From Ciborinia camelliae (taxonomy: Eukaryota > Ascomycota > Leotiomycetes > Helotiales > Sclerotiniaceae): a DNA stretch of 64,000 bases. A model generated the notes under the pieces. That model was given only the letters and a program-made list of their open reading frames with translations, had not been told where the DNA came from and did no database searches. The translations under genes and the position numbers were made by a program. Below, one piece after another: positions 1 through 11,804 of the stretch. Each line of letters begins with the position of its first letter. Within the stretch, counting starts at the first letter, position 1. The stretch spans positions 319,052 through 383,051 of the forward strand of contig JANPYM010000014.1 of NCBI GenBank assembly GCA_025890175.1, read 5' to 3'.

Positions 1-3000
1 CGGGAGCAAATATTTCGTATTGCCACGCAAACGAGAAGATAGGGGGGAGAAACAAACGATCGAAGAACGCGTAGGGGAACTGTAGATAGCCTGTGAGACA
101 AAGCAAAGAGATTGCGATGGTACCGTCGTGAATGACACTGCATTCACAAATAGAGTATATGCAAATTTTGCCGTGAATGTTTTGGCTGCCGTGTTTCAAC
201 CAAATTAATGCTTCGGTATTGTGGAACGAAGAGAATAGTAGTTTCTTCGTAGCTGGTAAGCTGGACTGCGGACCTGGAGTTGGTGCTGTGGAAGAAGGCC
301 AACGTTCAAGCCGGATCATATCTTGAAGTCTCGAGAGATTCGAGAGTAAAGCCGTGGAATCTGGGATACAGTGATGCTGTATTGAATATAGTTGAGTTGT
401 CCTTCAAATAGATCCCTGATCAAACCCATTTATTTTCGTCGAGAAAAAAGAGGAACTTCGCTGTTACGGAAGAATGTCCTAACTGTTGCTCATACCATAC
501 TGCTACAGAGAAGAGATGGTGACGAATGAGCGAACTTTTTCTCGGCGTTTTGTGTATGAGATTTGGACAATCAGAAGGCGAGAGGATGACAGATCTTTCC
601 TAAATACCTTGGACCAAGATATCTTCGTGATTCCGATCGGGCATAATTCCAATATAATTTTTATAAATATTTTGAACTTCTACACTGGCAAAATCTCAAA
701 TATGTGGCTTAATACGGGGTTTGTCATAAACAAGATTTTAATTTTCAAACTAGAAATCTTCAGGATGATCCTTATAAAGGGGGTTTAAGCATAATAGCCT
801 TTCCCATATCAAAAATCTAATCGAACCAAAGAAATAATTCTGATAAAGGGGTTATCCTTATATAGGGGATCCTGATAACGGAGTTTTGCTGTATGGAGTT
901 TTTGAGATGGGAAATATCCGAGACCCGTTTGCTGAATGTATGCAACTGCAAGTAGATTCTTTCGAAGCGTGTCGTCGAGTACTGTACTATAGAGGGAGAA
1001 ATGATAAAGTTGCACTGTTTTTGTCTTTAAGATTCATGCGGAAACGATCTGCTGGCGGATCATTCATTTATTTTTTGGAACAGTGAAGTAACACCTGATC
1101 TAAGACCACGCAAGAGGACCCGCCGTTCATATGCCGACTTCATGGAGCTTTTGGGCCCGGCAAAAAGGGACTGATGGTGGATGGAATCATGGACTCTGTA
1201 GTATTTCATCTCCCTCTTTTGAGTTTTCTGAAATTTCAAGCCAAGCGAAGGGGTACGCATCATTCATTTACCAACTTTATAAAGCATTTGAATTAGAGTC
1301 AGGCGATTTGTGAACATATAATATTAAACTCTTTTCATTCCAACGATTTGATTGGCTCAAATTCATGTGATATAATCATTTATTTTGATCAAAAATGGTG
1401 ATATTATAGAAGAAATATATAATTTGCCCTCGATTATATAATTCGTCCAACCCTGATATAAGTAGTATATAGAAGTTAGAACCGCGGGTGTAACATCACA
1501 TCTTCAGTTCACTTTTTTCAACTCAATTCTGCGGAAATTATCGTATGTCTGTTTGATATGTGATGAAGAATTTAAGACTTTTTTTTACTCTGGAGGCTGT
1601 AACGGGAGTCTGGGCATCTGGGCATCTGGGCATCGATAAGAATGCCATAGCCGGAGGTAGGTAGGTAAGGTAAGATAGGTAATTAACCTTAGAAGTCAGG
1701 TTGTATTGGTACTAGTTGCCCAGTAAACAAACTTGCCTCATCTATACCTCCTACCTGTAAAAAAACTTAAAAAAACTTCAACTTGTCGGTGTTTCTAGGG
1801 CTACAAGTACAGTGCACGTTTAAGCGTATCCGGGGCGTTCTTTACTATTCTAGTCTACCCGAGTAGAGCCCATGACTTTCATCCCCGCTAGATCTTTATT
1901 AGATCTTTAGATCTTTTCATTCCAGGTTGACCACGTTGTTATTTCCCCATCTTTCATTGGATATCCACAATATCAGCCAAGAATCCATATCTCAAACATC
2001 GCAAGTTCGCAACAATTCACCTGCAAGCTACGTTACTCAACTTCGACGAATCGCTTTACTGGAACAAGACATTCAGCCCTTTGGGGATTATAAATAAAGG
2101 CAAGTATCTATATGTCGCATGCAATATTGTCGTAAAGGGATGTTGATGCACACGTACCGTACGGTTGGGATTGCTTCGTGCCACACTACAGTCATGAGGT
2201 GAGAAGAATTCAAGAATACTATACATGGATACTGTAGCAGCAGTTCCACAGGAGAGATCCACGATATCGTATGAAGCTGCACAGAAGGAACATGCACGAA
2301 ATCACGATGCTATGTATGTAATACTTCCGTTTGTGATCCATTCGTCGCTCCACGTGTTTACACCTTCCCGATGGATAATAATTTGATTTTCTTATGGAAG
2401 CTGTAAACATGGCAACTACCAAATTTTACCATGCTTCGAGGTGGATGGGCTCTAAAATTATTTCATCATATTTGAACTCCGGAAATGAACCTAGACCAAT
2501 AGATTCATCGTATCGAGAACCTGCGTGCAATTGGGGAAGGTGATTGGTTTCAACGAATGAAGAGTAAAAATCATGCGCTAAACTCGGACATTATCTAAGG
2601 GCTGCTGGCGGGTCCCTTGAGCTAAGGTTCCCCGCCTGCCCGTCTAGAATGTCAAAAAAACCCTTATCAGCCCGTCTCAACCTTCAGTGGCTGAACTCTA
2701 TTCTTTCATAGATCATCAATGGCGCCAAAAAAACTCTCAAATCTCAAACATCTACATGCTACAGAATGGCAAACACATACAATTGATTATGCCCTTTGTT
2801 CGGGGCTGCCATCCAAGTGAATGGTCTCGAGCGTCGAGAGTCGAGAGTCAAGAGTCGATATTACATATTCAATGTTGAAAGTATACATTCAATGTGGAAA
2901 GTATTCTTCTTGGCGACCCGGGAACTGGGGCGCATATTAGAATTAATCTGGGGCTAGTGAATGCCATGTCATTCTAGCATGCCCAGACCTTTGGACTCGG

Positions 3001-3197
3001 AGCTCCTTGTAATGGAATCCACCATGGATTTGACATCAAGATCTGGTTTCCTGTACAAGATTTGATTCCACCTTGCAAAGAGAAATATAAGGATACTTGT
3101 TCTCCCTCCCTGTTGTCCTTCCCTCTCCAGTCAAGCACTTGCACCCAATATTCATCGCATCTTCTATTGCAAAGCGACAACTTGCAATTTCGACGCA
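1..3197. other. Intergenic, no gene seen
   Basis: Only short open frames lacking codon bias or splice continuity occur here. A 10-bp unit (TCTGGGCATC) is repeated about three times near 1610-1636, and short GGTA-type runs sit near 1655-1690. The right part is the promoter side of the phosphate transporter. Confidence 0.6.
2351..2356. promoter_or_regulatory. CACGTG E-box upstream of phosphate transporter
   Basis: The palindrome CACGTG lies about 850 bp upstream of the phosphate transporter start codon. Pho4/NUC-1-type bHLH factors are known to activate phosphate transporters through CACGTG/T. A 6-mer can occur by chance and the distance is large, so this is only a candidate site. Confidence 0.2.
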
Positions 3198-5097
3198 ATG
3201 GCTGCTGCTGCCCAAAACACTACCGTTGGTGGAAACTCCGCTTTTCACAACTTCAACAATGACTTCGCTCACATCACCGACGCCAATGAGCGAAGACGTC
3301 TTGCTCTAGCTGAGATCGACAGAGCTCCCTTTGGATGGTACCACGTCCGTGCTTGTGTTGTCGCAGGTATTGGTTTCTTCACAGATTCCTACGATGTAAG
3401 CATCTTCAATCACAATACCGGATAGGCGCATTGCTAATCCCGGTCATAGATCTTTGCCATCAACTTGGTCACCTCCATGTTGGGTATAGCATTTTTCCAG
3501 AACAGTGTTTCAAAGGGTACGATTCCTACAACTAGTGATACTGCTATCAAAGTTGCCACTTCGGGTGGAACTGTTATTGGCCAACTCGGTTTCGGATGGC
3601 TCGCAGATGTTGTTGGTCGTAAGAAAATGTATGGTCTTGAGTTGATGATTATCATCTTTGCTACTCTCGCCCAAGCTCTTTCTTCTCCATCGCACGCTAT
3701 CTCTATCGTCGGTCTTTTCATCTTCTGGCGTGTTTTGATGGTAAGCTAGCACTTGTTTTTGCTCATACATCATTCACATACTTACATACATCAGGGTATC
3801 GGTATTGGTGGAGACTACCCTTTGTCATCTGTCATCACCTCCGAATTCGCAACCACTAAATGGAGAGGAGCCATGATGAATGCAGTTTTCGCCATGCAAG
3901 GTATTGGCCAATTCACAGCTGCCATCCTTGCTTTGATTGTCACCTCTGGTTTCAAAGAATCGCTCTTGACTGGCTCTAAGGCCTCAACCTGCACTGGTGT
4001 TTGTCAACTTGCTGTTGATAAGATGTGGCGTATTATCATGTAAGTTATGACTGCCCTCTTTTTATGTTACATCGCTAAGAAATACTAGCGGTTTTGGTGC
4101 CGTTCCAGGTTGCATTGCTCTCTACTACCGCTTAACCATTCCCGAAACCCCTCGATATACCTTTGACGTTGCTCGTGACGTAGACCAGGCTAGCGAAGAT
4201 GTTCAGGCATATAAACAAGGAAAGAGCCACGGACAGCCAGATGATATCACTCGCGTAGCCACCGCCAATCAAACTGCACAAGAGATCGAGATCCCAAAGG
4301 CCAGTTGGGCAGACTTCATCGCTCATTACAAGCAATGGAGATACGGCAAGATCCTCCTCGGTACAGCCGGTTCATGGTTTTTCCTTGATGTCGCCTATTA
4401 TGGTCTCGGTCTTAATAACTCCGTCATTCTCTCTGCCATTGGATGGTCTGGTGGCCACAATATGTATGAGATATTCTACAAGACTGCCATTGGTAACCTT
4501 ATTCTCGTCTGCGCTGGTGCCATCCCTGGATACTGGGTTTCTGTCGCGACAATTGATACTCTCGGCCGCAAGCCAATTCAATTCATGGGTTTCAGCATCC
4601 TTACAGTCCTCTTCATCATCATCGGATTCGCTTACCACAAGCTCTCTGGCCATGCTCTCCTAGCTCTTTATGTCATCGCCCAATTTTTCTTCAACTTTGG
4701 CCCCAACTCTACCACTTTCATCGTTCCAGGTGAATGTTTCCCTACACGTTACAGATCTACATCTCATGGTATATCTGCTGCTTCTGGAAAGATGGGTGCT
4801 ATCCTTGCACAAGTTGTTTTCGGACCACTCAGAACCAGGGGAGCCGTCAAGGGTGCTACTGGTGCCGCCGCCAGTCCATGGTTAGACCATGTTATGCAAA
4901 TCTTTGCACTGTTCATGTTCTTGGGATTGTTGACAACTTTCCTCATCCCTGAAACCAAGAGAAAGACTCTCGAAGAGTTGGCGGGCGAAGTTCCAGGAAC
5001 TCCAAACTATGATCCAGTTATGGCTAGACACACCAAGAGTATTCACTCCAGTACCGACGGGATTGAGAATGAGGTTGAGTCTGAGAAGATTGTTTGA
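3198..5097 (+). CDS. High-affinity phosphate:H+ symporter (MFS, PHO84 type)
   Basis: Predicted plasma-membrane importer of inorganic phosphate driven by the proton gradient. Four exons are read: 3198-3395, 3450-3740, 3795-4039 and 4089-5097. They splice to 580 aa, the usual length for PHO84-like carriers (about 570-590). Introns are 54, 54 and 49 nt, and the first shows a GCTAAT branch point. The start is the ATG followed by MAAAAQNTTVGG. Exon 2 carries the first MFS loop (GWLADVVGRKKMYG), and exon 3 opens with the phosphate-transporter signature GGDYPLS (about residues 168-174). The mid-protein loop contains the conserved IPETPRYTFDV. The C-terminal half has GPNSTTFIVPGECFPTRYRS and a final PETKRKTLEELAGE motif. 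A CACGTG lies about 850 bp upstream. No frame damage was seen, so it should be functional. Confidence 0.95.
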
Positions 5098-5714
5098 GTA
5101 TGAGTTGGGAAATGGGGTGGGATGATATGATACCTGGTGTTTTGATTGATTGGTTGGGTTTCGGGTGGATTTCTGTACATAATAGAGCACCTAATAATAC
5201 ACAAAAAGCATTTTAATTTCATCTTCTGATACAATCTTCTCGCAGCTTCAAAGTTTCAAGCGAATCAATGAAATCTAGGGTCCATCCTTCACCGAACTAT
5301 CGGCATCACGCCTTTTATTTGACATAATCACGTGCGATGCAGTCAACTACCCCGCTTCGAATACTTCTGCAGCGCCTTGTCTTACACATTTCATAATTGT
5401 TGGATTATATTCAAGACTAAAGGACTCTCCCTTACGGTGTTAGCTTGGTACAAGCTCGAAGTCGAGGAACAAGTTACAAGGGATACTATATTAATGACAT
5501 AAATACCCATATCGCGTAACTTCACTATAAGTACTCGAGACAGCATTGAAGTGAAGGAATTAGGAATTGCAACATAAGCATCATATTATTCATTTATAGA
5601 ACCCCCTCTACCCTCTAAAAACAACCCTCTATTGCAGAATATATCCAACGCAACTTTCCCTTCATCTCATCGATCCCAAATTTCATCCCTCCATCACCCA
5701 CCACTTCACTCAAA
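5098..5714. other. Intergenic between phosphate transporter and PhzF gene
   Basis: This holds the transporter 3' UTR and the PhzF promoter/5' UTR. The 100 bases before the PhzF ATG are pyrimidine-rich (CCCTCTACCCTC-like), common in fungal 5' leaders. No other feature was seen. Confidence 0.6.
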
Positions 5715-6614
5715 ATGCATATCCCCTTCACCAACCTCGACGTTTTTACCCACACCCGCTACCTCGGTAACGCCGTCGCCATAATCCGGCCCCCATCCAC
5801 ATCTGCCCTCTCCCAAAGCCAAAAACTTCAAATCTCCAGAGAATTCAACCTCTCCGAAGTCGTCTTTCTCCACCTCCCCGAGTCTCTTGATCCAACCCCA
5901 AAAGAATTGACCATCGATATCTTTACATCTGCAGCCGAGATCCCTTTTGCCGGACACCCCACTATTGGAACCGCATTCTTCGTCCTCAATTATCTGGGTT
6001 TGGAGAGTGTAGATGCATTGATGACCAAAGCCGGCCGAATCCCCATCTCAGTCTCCTCGGACGGGAAAAAAGTCATCGCTCAAATTCCCCATAATGTCCA
6101 TGTCCATTCCAAAACTTATCCATTCAAAGACTTCGCCACAGGAGAAGAAACTCAATGCCCTGTCGTCTCAATAGTAAACGGCATGACCTTTGTCCTCGTT
6201 CATCTTCCCGCCCTTGAACATCTAGCTAGAGCTGCCGAGGTTAAAAATCTCAACCCGGGTACGTATCATGTGGAACATCTAGATCAAGGTTGGAGGAATG
6301 GCCTGTGTACTACTATGTATTATGTGCGTGTGGGGATGGATGAGGAGGGTAGGCATGGATATCGCACGAGAATGTTTGGGACTAGAGAGGATCCGGGAAC
6401 GGGGAGTGCAAGTTGTGCGCTGGCTTGTTATTTGGCTAGGATGAATGCGAAGGGGGGAGAAGAGCTGAAGTTTAGATTTGAGCAAGGGGTTGAGATGGGG
6501 AAGAAGAATGAAATCTTTGTGCATGTAAAGATGGAGGAGGATGGAAGGACGGTTCATCAGGTTGATTTGAGTGGCGAGGCGGTGAAGGTTATGGAAGGGA
6601 CATTGGAGGTTTGA
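5715..6614 (+). CDS. PhzF-family isomerase/epimerase-like protein
   Basis: Single-exon 299-aa protein of the PhzF (diaminopimelate-epimerase fold) family. The opening MHIPFTNLDVFT and LGNAVAI match the usual first strand and GNP/GNA loop. Glu48 in NLSEVVF sits at the position of the catalytic glutamate of PhzF (E45). FAGHPTIG (78-85) and EDPGTGSA (225-232) are the two family signature loops lining the active site. Length is typical (280-300 aa). PhzF itself isomerises trans-2,3-dihydro-3-hydroxyanthranilate, but most fungal homologues have no assigned substrate and no phenazine genes are nearby, so the reaction here is unknown. The ATG has an A at -3 and a pyrimidine-rich leader. The 3' half uses more G-rich codons than the C-rich 5' half, a visible composition shift inside one frame. 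Confidence 0.93.
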   Translation: MHIPFTNLDVFTHTRYLGNAVAIIRPPSTSALSQSQKLQISREFNLSEVVFLHLPESLDPTPKELTIDIFTSAAEIPFAGHPTIGTAFFVLNYLGLESVDALMTKAGRIPISVSSDGKKVIAQIPHNVHVHSKTYPFKDFATGEETQCPVVSIVNGMTFVLVHLPALEHLARAAEVKNLNPGTYHVEHLDQGWRNGLCTTMYYVRVGMDEEGRHGYRTRMFGTREDPGTGSASCALACYLARMNAKGGEELKFRFEQGVEMGKKNEIFVHVKMEEDGRTVHQVDLSGEAVKVMEGTLEV

Positions 6615-8288
6615 GGGGGATTGAGGGTTGATGTTCAACTCATCATGGAGCCTTGCTGGTTTGTTTTTATTTTTGAAAAGTTTGATGGATATCTCATCTC
6701 ATAGCTTTTGAAAGCAACATTATCTCAAACATATTAGCTTAAGCAAACTTATATATTGTTTACACTCCAGTTACTGTTGCTTATGTGAGATTGACGCTTC
6801 AAGAGTGAAGAGTGAAACCTAAGTGAATGAAAGTCTTGAAACGTTTTAATCACTTCAAACTTTCTATCCACCCATGCACCTCGTCGACCAGAAGCACTCC
6901 CATAGTATGTATATACCCCTTTTTGACACCATCTGCAATCATTAACAGTAACCAAAATACCAGAGATTCCGACTAAGGATGTGATTAATTTTTCCTAAGG
7001 TATTTCATCTCAATCTCGATGATAACCGCGCTTGAACTGAAGATTACCAACCTCCCATTCCATTCCAAAGCTTAGTTTCTTCAGAAAGGGATTATATATA
7101 TATATATATATATATACATCAAGAGAAAAGAAATACCATGTAGTAAGGTTTTAGTTGAAGTACGAGTTTGAAGAGATATTCAAGTAATAGACAGGAAGAT
7201 TAAGATGAGATATGTAGAGTGTTCGAGTCGTTGAGTGACTTGCTGCCTTGGTAAATTTTACCCATCAATGTGGTGTCGGGTGAGTGTTCTCACGATCAAT
7301 AATTCATCATCTTATCATCTGCCCATCTTGATCACTAAAGGGACGGGAATTTTGTAACTTCGCAGGCTCATAATGCCTAACTCCATGCAGTAATACTTCA
7401 AGTTCGCTCTGAAGTACTCCCCCCAAACCCCTTCTCATGGTTTGATCTTTGCCTGTGCCTTTCAAATGCTTACCGTGATGGATTATACCCAAAGCTGGTT
7501 CTGACATAGGTACCTTTTGCATTGTTTAAGGCCAGGGCAAAGATTTGAGCCCCATGAGTGCGAAGCATGAGGTGATTTTACATTGCGTAGACCCCGCGGA
7601 ATGAGTTACTCCACCTATGCTGCTTTGTCTTGAAGGTATACTGTGATGCAAGCTATGAAGCATGTTATAGCAAGTGACTTCACCGGAAATTTTAGGGACT
7701 CTCTGGCGAGGAACACAGTAGGCAACGTGAGATTGAAGACGAGGGTTTGAAGATGTAGTTATACCTGTTACAATATGTGGTGGTTTGGAATGAAAACATA
7801 TTTATTGATCGTCATTAATTAGAGTGTATATTGAAGCTTTGTTTCACCGTCGAATTTGAACACTTTAGCAATGATAGAAGTCCAAGAACTAGCAGTGCGT
7901 GATGCATCATCTATCGAACAATTGATAAATACTTACTCCTCGTCATCTGTCTTAATCTTCAAGTCCATTTTGATAATACATATTTATCTATGTGAGAGTT
8001 CCATACAGTTAATTCGAAGTGGGAATGGCGGGTGAGGAGACTTCTTTTATACTCTGATTTAGTCATTTGGATTTACTTGGGACGAAGATCGAAATTGGCT
8101 CCCGGTCGGATTATGATACAGTTTTGAGTGAAAATTAAGGTATGCCCCAAACTCACATTCAAATCCAATTTTCAGCGAGTGGATTCTGCAATATCAATTC
8201 TCTTAATTTTCTCGAAATCTACTGTTCTTGGTTTTGTCCTTGCAATAGTAAAATTTGCAAACTACTAAAATATCATTCACAGTACAAT
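6615..8288. other. Intergenic region with a (TA)n run and possible tiny ORFs
   Basis: A (TA)n microsatellite lies near 7094-7118. On the - strand a 71-codon ATG frame (7307-7522) is open but unrecognised. Also on the - strand, an ATG at about 7969, a GTAAGT donor and a CTGCTAG acceptor would join two short exons into a peptide of about 33 aa ending near 7827. Neither is strong enough to call a gene. Confidence 0.4.
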
Positions 8289-11090
8289 TTAGATCATCTT
8301 ACTCCCCCTCCTCTTAACCTTCTCCCTCTCTCCCCTTTCACTCGCTTCATCCCCCTCTACCTCCTCTACCCCCGCAGACCCCTCGGCCACCTCCTCAAAC
8401 TTCCTCTTTCTACCCGCACCGGGACTCTTCTTACTCCCCAAAAGAACTTTCAACGGCACTTCCTTGTAAACCGGCCTTGTATTCCTCGTTGATCTCGTAC
8501 TCCTCCTCGTCCCCATCGCCCCCTCACTTCCCGCATCCGATGACTCGCCCCCTTGCACTTTCTTATCTTTCGCTTTTGCTTTTTTACCAAAACCTGGACC
8601 CCTATATTCCTTATCACCCTTCATCAAAACATCCGGACTTTCGAGCGGACTGTCGAGCGCTGTGAGAGGGGGACTTTCTTCATGAATTTCTGGTCTCGCA
8701 ACTGGCTTTTTGGGCTTTGGTGCTGCAGGAGCTGCCTTTCTACCTTTACCTTTACCTTTGACGGTAACCCCAATATCCGCCTCGGGTTGATCGGTTTGAG
8801 TCCCCAGAGATATAAACTCCAGCTGACGTTCTCGTTCCCGTTGCCGTTCCAATCTCCTAACTTCCGCCGCAACACCCCTATTAAACCTGTCCTCCGCAAG
8901 CCTTAATTTCTCCGCCATTCGTTCCTTTTCTGCCATTTCTTCCTTTGCATTATTTTCAATCTGAGCGATTTTGCTTTCGAATTCCTCTTTCATATCATTG
9001 AAAGCCCGATCTGCAAATCCGAGTTTGAGCCTAAGTTCTTCGACCTCTTCGAGGGTGTTGTAGAGATCTGTTTTAACCGTTTTAAGCTCTTCAGATTCTT
9101 CCTCTTCCTCTTCCGTTTCTTCGGATTCCTCCTTTTCACTTTCATGGTCCTCGGGTGTACTTTGTCCATCTTCCACTGCTCCTAATCCACTTGCGGTTGC
9201 GCTTTCTCCTGAGCCCCGATCTTTATCTGCAATTTGCTCCCTCAATTTATCGATTACCTTTTCCATTTCCGTGATAACACCATATGCTCCATTCAATCTT
9301 CCCTGCAACGTCTCTGCTTCCTCCACCAATCCTGCTGCATGTTTATCTGCCTTAGCAACCTCTTTATCAAACTTTTGCTGCCAAACATACTCGTGCTCAT
9401 CTGAAAGTTGCTTGCAATTCTGGTAGAGCTCTTTAAATTCATTTCCCCGATCGTACGAATGTTGGAGGTCCTTTTTTAAGTGTTCAATTTCGTCTTTCGC
9501 CTCCTTATGTGCATTACCTGATTCGCACAGTTTTCTCAAAATATCCTGTTGCTGGTGCGATGCCTTGAGATCCCTTATCAATTGTTCTATTTCATCTTCA
9601 AACCGGGCCGTTGAAATTTCCATCTCCTGTTTAAGTTCATCATTCTTCAGTCTTTCTGTTTCAAGAGACTGTCTTTCTGTTTCAAGTGCCTGTTCGAGTA
9701 CTCGACTGCTGACTCTCAGATAATCCACACTGTCCTCATCTTCTATTCTAGCGTCGCAGACCTTGCGGAGTTCTTCGATTGTGGCTTGGGCTTCTTTGAG
9801 CTCGACGCCCAATTGGTATTCTTTTAGGGTAGCAGGACGCTCTGGAGAGGTAGGTTGATCGGAGGCGATGCTGATGAGGTTATGAATCCATTGTACGCCA
9901 GTCATAAGTTGTCCTTCCTGGCCCAACCTGTAAAGTACATCTATCTCGTTTGGTACAGGCAGAACAAAATCCTGTAGCTGATTTGCCCACTTCTTCCAAT
10001 CAGCTTCTTCTACCGTTGGAGCGATTGGTCGACTGCAACCGAGTTTGACCAATTCCTTGACCCAAGTCACTCCTGGGAACTCGTGACGTGGGGTTTCGAC
10101 CCCAAGGTCCGAATCTGGGAAGGCTCCACCAGGTCGGTACAGATTTGCCTTCGCTAGATTATAGATATCCTCCACTTCCTGGGGTTGGGCCTGAATATGA
10201 TTCCATAGAATATCTGACCATCGCCTCCAAACAGCGTCCCCAAGTACCTCTGGTAGTGGTGATGGTGCTCCTTCATCGCCACTTACATCAGGCATTTGTA
10301 CATCAGTTGATGATTTCCGAGCCTCTGACGCGGCTAACATATCCTCCAAGGTCCTCAGCCGCAGCGATAATTCCGCATTGCGACCCTCCAACTTCATTCT
10401 CTCTTGATCCCACTCAATCTTTTCCTCTTGTAATCGTTGAACTTGTTCCATACGGTAGGAGTCTTCTTGCTCATTTGCCCTCCGTAATCGTTCAATTTCC
10501 TGATTTGCTTCCATATTTTGTTTCTCCAACTCCTTATTGTGATCCAATGAAGCAAGCAAATTACGATGCAAGTCACTGGTAGGTACCCTGCACCTAGCTA
10601 ACTCCAGATTGGCTTCATCTCTCTCTTTCGTCACAACCGCCAATTGCGCGGTTAACTCCGCAGCTTCTGGAGACAGAGTAGTAGTATTTGCCAATTCAAG
10701 CGCTACTTGCGTACTTTGCAATCGATCCTTATATCCATTATGACCAAAGGCCTGTTGATATAATTTATCGTATTGCTCATCTTTTTGGGCTATTTCTTCC
10801 TCCAACCTTTGAATTTCATAAGGATCCTCTTCGGCAACTTTCGCAGCTATTTTCTCGAGAATTTTGAGTCGCTTAAGGCATGCGTCTCTATCGGAAATGA
10901 TTAAATCTACGGCATTTTTGCCACTTTCATCGAGCTTGGCTGCCAATTGTTGCTCAAGCCGAGTGGCATATTCTCTTAAATCATCCCTCTCTTGGACGAG
11001 ATACTGCCATAGAGTTTGAGTTTCCTTCTGGGCATGATGAGTGTGGTCCGGAAACACCTCTACTGGATTTGTGGTATCGTTTGGGTCCAT
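8289..11090 (-). CDS. Large coiled-coil protein with basic nuclear-type tail
   Basis: Single uninterrupted 933-aa frame from an ATG at 11090. I do not recognise a named family. Residues about 25-255 and 420-790 are heptad-rich, Glu/Lys/Gln/Leu coiled coil. They flank a globular insert with two similar Trp-rich modules (about 283-355 and 361-412; see findings). An acidic EETEEEEEESEE stretch lies in the second half. The last 150 residues turn strongly basic, with KGKGKGRKAAPAAPKPKK, RRSTRSTRNTRP and GRKRKFEE, the look of AT-hook/NLS-type DNA- or chromatin-associated tails. A nuclear or spindle/chromatin scaffold role is a guess from composition only. The gene is intron-free, unlike most neighbours, and converges on the PhzF gene. 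Confidence 0.85.
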   Translation of the reverse strand: MDPNDTTNPVEVFPDHTHHAQKETQTLWQYLVQERDDLREYATRLEQQLAAKLDESGKNAVDLIISDRDACLKRLKILEKIAAKVAEEDPYEIQRLEEEIAQKDEQYDKLYQQAFGHNGYKDRLQSTQVALELANTTTLSPEAAELTAQLAVVTKERDEANLELARCRVPTSDLHRNLLASLDHNKELEKQNMEANQEIERLRRANEQEDSYRMEQVQRLQEEKIEWDQERMKLEGRNAELSLRLRTLEDMLAASEARKSSTDVQMPDVSGDEGAPSPLPEVLGDAVWRRWSDILWNHIQAQPQEVEDIYNLAKANLYRPGGAFPDSDLGVETPRHEFPGVTWVKELVKLGCSRPIAPTVEEADWKKWANQLQDFVLPVPNEIDVLYRLGQEGQLMTGVQWIHNLISIASDQPTSPERPATLKEYQLGVELKEAQATIEELRKVCDARIEDEDSVDYLRVSSRVLEQALETERQSLETERLKNDELKQEMEISTARFEDEIEQLIRDLKASHQQQDILRKLCESGNAHKEAKDEIEHLKKDLQHSYDRGNEFKELYQNCKQLSDEHEYVWQQKFDKEVAKADKHAAGLVEEAETLQGRLNGAYGVITEMEKVIDKLREQIADKDRGSGESATASGLGAVEDGQSTPEDHESEKEESEETEEEEEESEELKTVKTDLYNTLEEVEELRLKLGFADRAFNDMKEEFESKIAQIENNAKEEMAEKERMAEKLRLAEDRFNRGVAAEVRRLERQRERERQLEFISLGTQTDQPEADIGVTVKGKGKGRKAAPAAPKPKKPVARPEIHEESPPLTALDSPLESPDVLMKGDKEYRGPGFGKKAKAKDKKVQGGESSDAGSEGAMGTRRSTRSTRNTRPVYKEVPLKVLLGSKKSPGAGRKRKFEEVAEGSAGVEEVEGDEASERGEREKVKRRGSKMI

Positions 11091-11804
11091 GATTTCGGTA
11101 TCAAAAGTGTAAAAATAATGGAATGAAATGGAAATAAACTCGAGGTTAGAGTTCCATTCAAAGACAAAGAAGTGCTAGAAGTTTGCAAATAACCACTAAC
11201 CACCAATTGTGACCATTTTATTAATGCACCCAAACAAAGAGGAAGGTAGACACAAAGTTACTGCTTTCGGAATACCGCCATTGTAATAAGTACACAAGCA
11301 TTTCTGATGAAAGAAGTCACATGGCACAACAGTTTAGCAGGTTCACTGTGGATGTATCAGCAAGGTCAAACTAATCGACTAGTGTGAGAATGTTGTTTAT
11401 ATAAAAAATGTTTATCATGGTATGAGGTTAGTTGCTCATCATCTTCTATACTTGGAACGATACCTTTTTACTTCATTCCAAAGTATACATAAAAAGCAAA
11501 GCAGCGCGGTTCAGACACCACCGACTTTAAATATAGGTTAGCCCCCATACCCGTTCTAGTTTTGGGCAGAGTTAATATGTTATCATGGATGCCCGAAGTT
11601 AGACGTATGCACACACTGGTCTCAATCACGTTGGTAGTTCTTGAAATGTTCTTAATCATTACTGCCAGGAATTTCTGAGCAGCCATCGCAGTAATGAAAA
11701 GAGGCATGCCAGTTACGCATTGTAGTTGGTGGCTATCCTCTACTTTCATAGCACTCGATAGTGATATTATTGAGGGAGGGTATGTTAGTTCATAATTTTG
11801 GTGG
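11091..11804. other. Intergenic; one unexplained 93-codon ATG frame
   Basis: An ATG frame on the - strand (11468-11749, 93 codons) lies downstream of the 489-aa gene. It shows no recognisable domain and may be chance or an unannotated 3' exon. The rest is the promoter side of the coiled-coil gene. Confidence 0.35.

Noticed and set aside
5715..6614. Phenazine biosynthesis cluster
   Set aside because: The PhzF-like protein is alone; no other phenazine genes are nearby, and most PhzF-family members do not make phenazines.
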